A stretch of DNA of 7,879 bases from DATIJJ01 sp039936115 (GTDB lineage Bacteria > Pseudomonadota > Gammaproteobacteria > DSM-16500): NCBI GenBank assembly GCA_039936115.1, contig JBDTIZ010000198.1, positions 1 to 7,879 on the forward strand, in the 5' to 3' direction. Position 1 is the first letter of the stretch. Every line of letters starts with the position of its first letter. The translations under genes were made by a program, and so were the position numbers. The notes beneath the pieces were generated by a model, which did not search any database, was not told the origin of the DNA, and worked only from the letters and a program-made list of their open reading frames with translations. This document shows, piece after piece, positions 6,742 through 7,879 of this stretch.

Positions 6742-7764
6742 ATGCGGCTGTCAGATTTTGAATATGAATTACCATCGGAGTTAATCGCACGCTATCCCTT
6801 GGAGAAGCGCAGTGCTAGCAGATTAATCTGTCTGGATGCTAAAGAAAATACGCTCGTTCATGGTCAATTTACTGATTTAATTGAACTTATTTCCCCAGAT
6901 GATTTGTTAGTGTGCAATAACACCCAAGTAATTTCAGCAAGACTCATGGGCCATAAAGAATCAGGTGGCCGAATTGAAATGCTCGTCGAGCGCATATTAG
7001 ATCAACACCGAATTCTAGCTCACGTGCGAGCAAGCAAAACGCCTAAGCCACAAAGTCTTTTATTATTCAGCGATAATATCGCATTCGAAGTGATTAAACG
7101 GCACGAAGACTTGTATGAGTTGTGCTGTACTGATCCGCGCCCTGTATTGGAAGTCATTGAGGCTATCGGCGAAATTCCTTTGCCGCCATATTTACATCGC
7201 GCACCTGATGAGAATGATAAAGAACGCTATCAAACCATTTATGCCGAACATAAAGGATCGGTTGCAGCGCCAACGGCAGGTTTGCATTTTGATCACGAGA
7301 TGTTTCATCAGCTTAAAGCAAAAAACGTTAGCATTGCTTATGTGACGCTGCATATAGGTGCAGGCACTTTTGCTCCCGTACGCGTCGATAACATTGAAAA
7401 TCATCATATGCATGCAGAATATGTGGATGTCTCCCTAGAAGTTTGTGAACAAATTAAACAAACTAAAGCGCGTGGTGGACGAATCATTGCTGTCGGAACG
7501 ACGGCTGCGCGAAGCTTGGAAACCGCGAGTCGTTTTGGCGAGATCAAACCATTTTCAGGCGATACTACAATTTTTATTTATCCAGGTGTTCCTTTTAATT
7601 GTGTAGACGCGTTGATTACCAATTTACATTTACCCGGTTCTACGTTGTTAATGATGGTCGCGGCGTTTTGTGGCTATGAAAACATGTTGCGTGCTTATCA
7701 GGAAGCGGTGCGCTTGAGTTACCGCTTTTTTAGTTATGGCGATGCGATGTTTATTACTAAATAG
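6742..7764 (+). CDS. queA: S-adenosylmethionine:tRNA ribosyltransferase-isomerase
   Basis: QueA moves the ribose part of S-adenosylmethionine onto preQ1 already placed at position 34 of tRNAs for Asp, Asn, His and Tyr, making epoxyqueuosine in the cytoplasm. The protein has 340 residues against 356 in E. coli, and its start MRLSDFEYELPSELIA aligns directly with the E. coli N-terminus, which fixes the ATG. Family blocks seen in order: DLLVCNNTQVISARL (54-68), SGGRIEMLVER near 75-85, VAAPTAGLHF (174-183), VTLHIGAGTF (201-210), IAVGTTAARSLE (249-260), TNLHLPGSTL and the C-terminal YRFFSYGDAMFI (327-338). It ends two residues after that last block, without the short tail of the E. coli enzyme. 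Only a weak GAGTAAG precedes the start. The gene stands between two copies of a palindromic element, and tgt, its frequent downstream neighbour, does not appear in the remaining 115 bases. Confidence 0.97.
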   Translation: MRLSDFEYELPSELIARYPLEKRSASRLICLDAKENTLVHGQFTDLIELISPDDLLVCNNTQVISARLMGHKESGGRIEMLVERILDQHRILAHVRASKTPKPQSLLLFSDNIAFEVIKRHEDLYELCCTDPRPVLEVIEAIGEIPLPPYLHRAPDENDKERYQTIYAEHKGSVAAPTAGLHFDHEMFHQLKAKNVSIAYVTLHIGAGTFAPVRVDNIENHHMHAEYVDVSLEVCEQIKQTKARGGRIIAVGTTAARSLETASRFGEIKPFSGDTTIFIYPGVPFNCVDALITNLHLPGSTLLMMVAAFCGYENMLRAYQEAVRLSYRFFSYGDAMFITK

Positions 7765-7783
7765 TTTCTCCGGCCTTCTCTCT

Positions 7784-7879
7784 GCTTTTGTAGGGGCGAA
7801 CCTATGTGTTCGCCCTGCTGCCTTAATATGCAAACGTTATCGCTTCGATCGAGAGGGCGAACACATAGGTTCGCCCCTA
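7784..7879. repeat. Palindromic intergenic element, copy 2 (cut by window end)
   Basis: The left arm 7786-7816 is identical to that of copy 1 over all 31 bases. The right arm starts at 7854 and is perfectly complementary to 7791-7816 over the 26 bases present; its last few bases lie outside the window. The 37-base centre (7817-7853) is clearly related to that of copy 1, with 7 substitutions and one single-base gap. Each arm again folds alone: GGGCGAA 7794-7800 with TTCGCCC 7809-7815, and 7855-7861 with 7870-7876. It begins 19 bases after the queA stop. It could end or protect the 3' end of the queA transcript, but no T-run is visible before the window ends. Confidence 0.85.

Noticed and set aside
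6498..6761. 87-codon open frame spanning the palindromic element
   Set aside because: It overlaps the end of the small membrane protein, reads through the repeat and into queA, and its translation shows no recognisable protein features.

Overview
The window looks like part of a Gram-negative, moderately AT-rich gammaproteobacterial chromosome. QueA is clearly similar to the E. coli protein, and an outer-membrane lipoprotein with a canonical lipobox implies an outer membrane. The palindromic intergenic repeats and base composition would suit a Legionellales/Coxiellaceae-type host, but that placement is an inference from general impression and was not tested.

Layout, left to right. Positions 1-411 carry no gene. 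They hold an AT-only hairpin, a GC-rich 7-bp hairpin repeat (68-86), an array of about six 24-bp tandem repeats (79-219) that appears to have grown from the right arm of that hairpin, and then the leader of the efflux operon. Positions 412-6187 hold three tightly packed plus-strand genes that together make a complete tripartite RND multidrug efflux pump: an outer-membrane channel lipoprotein (NodT/OprM type), a membrane-anchored periplasmic adaptor (AcrA/MexA-like), and an inner-membrane RND permease of the drug/proton (HAE1) type with the TM4 Asp-Asp pair and the TM10 Lys. Spacings of 8 and 5 bases, with Shine-Dalgarno sequences inside the preceding gene ends, indicate one transcript. A small membrane protein of unknown function (6215-6565) follows 27 bases later with a good ribosome binding site and may be the last gene of the operon.

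From 6568 to the end, queA (tRNA queuosine synthesis) sits alone between two copies, in the same orientation, of a roughly 100-bp palindromic element. The first lies 2 bases after the stop of the small gene, the second 19 bases after the queA stop and runs off the window. The usual partner tgt is not within the 115 bases seen downstream of queA.

The protein-coding content is conventional, and no clearly new enzymatic system is visible. The less explained parts are the two repeat families and the small membrane protein. No local transcriptional regulator of the pump is present in the window.
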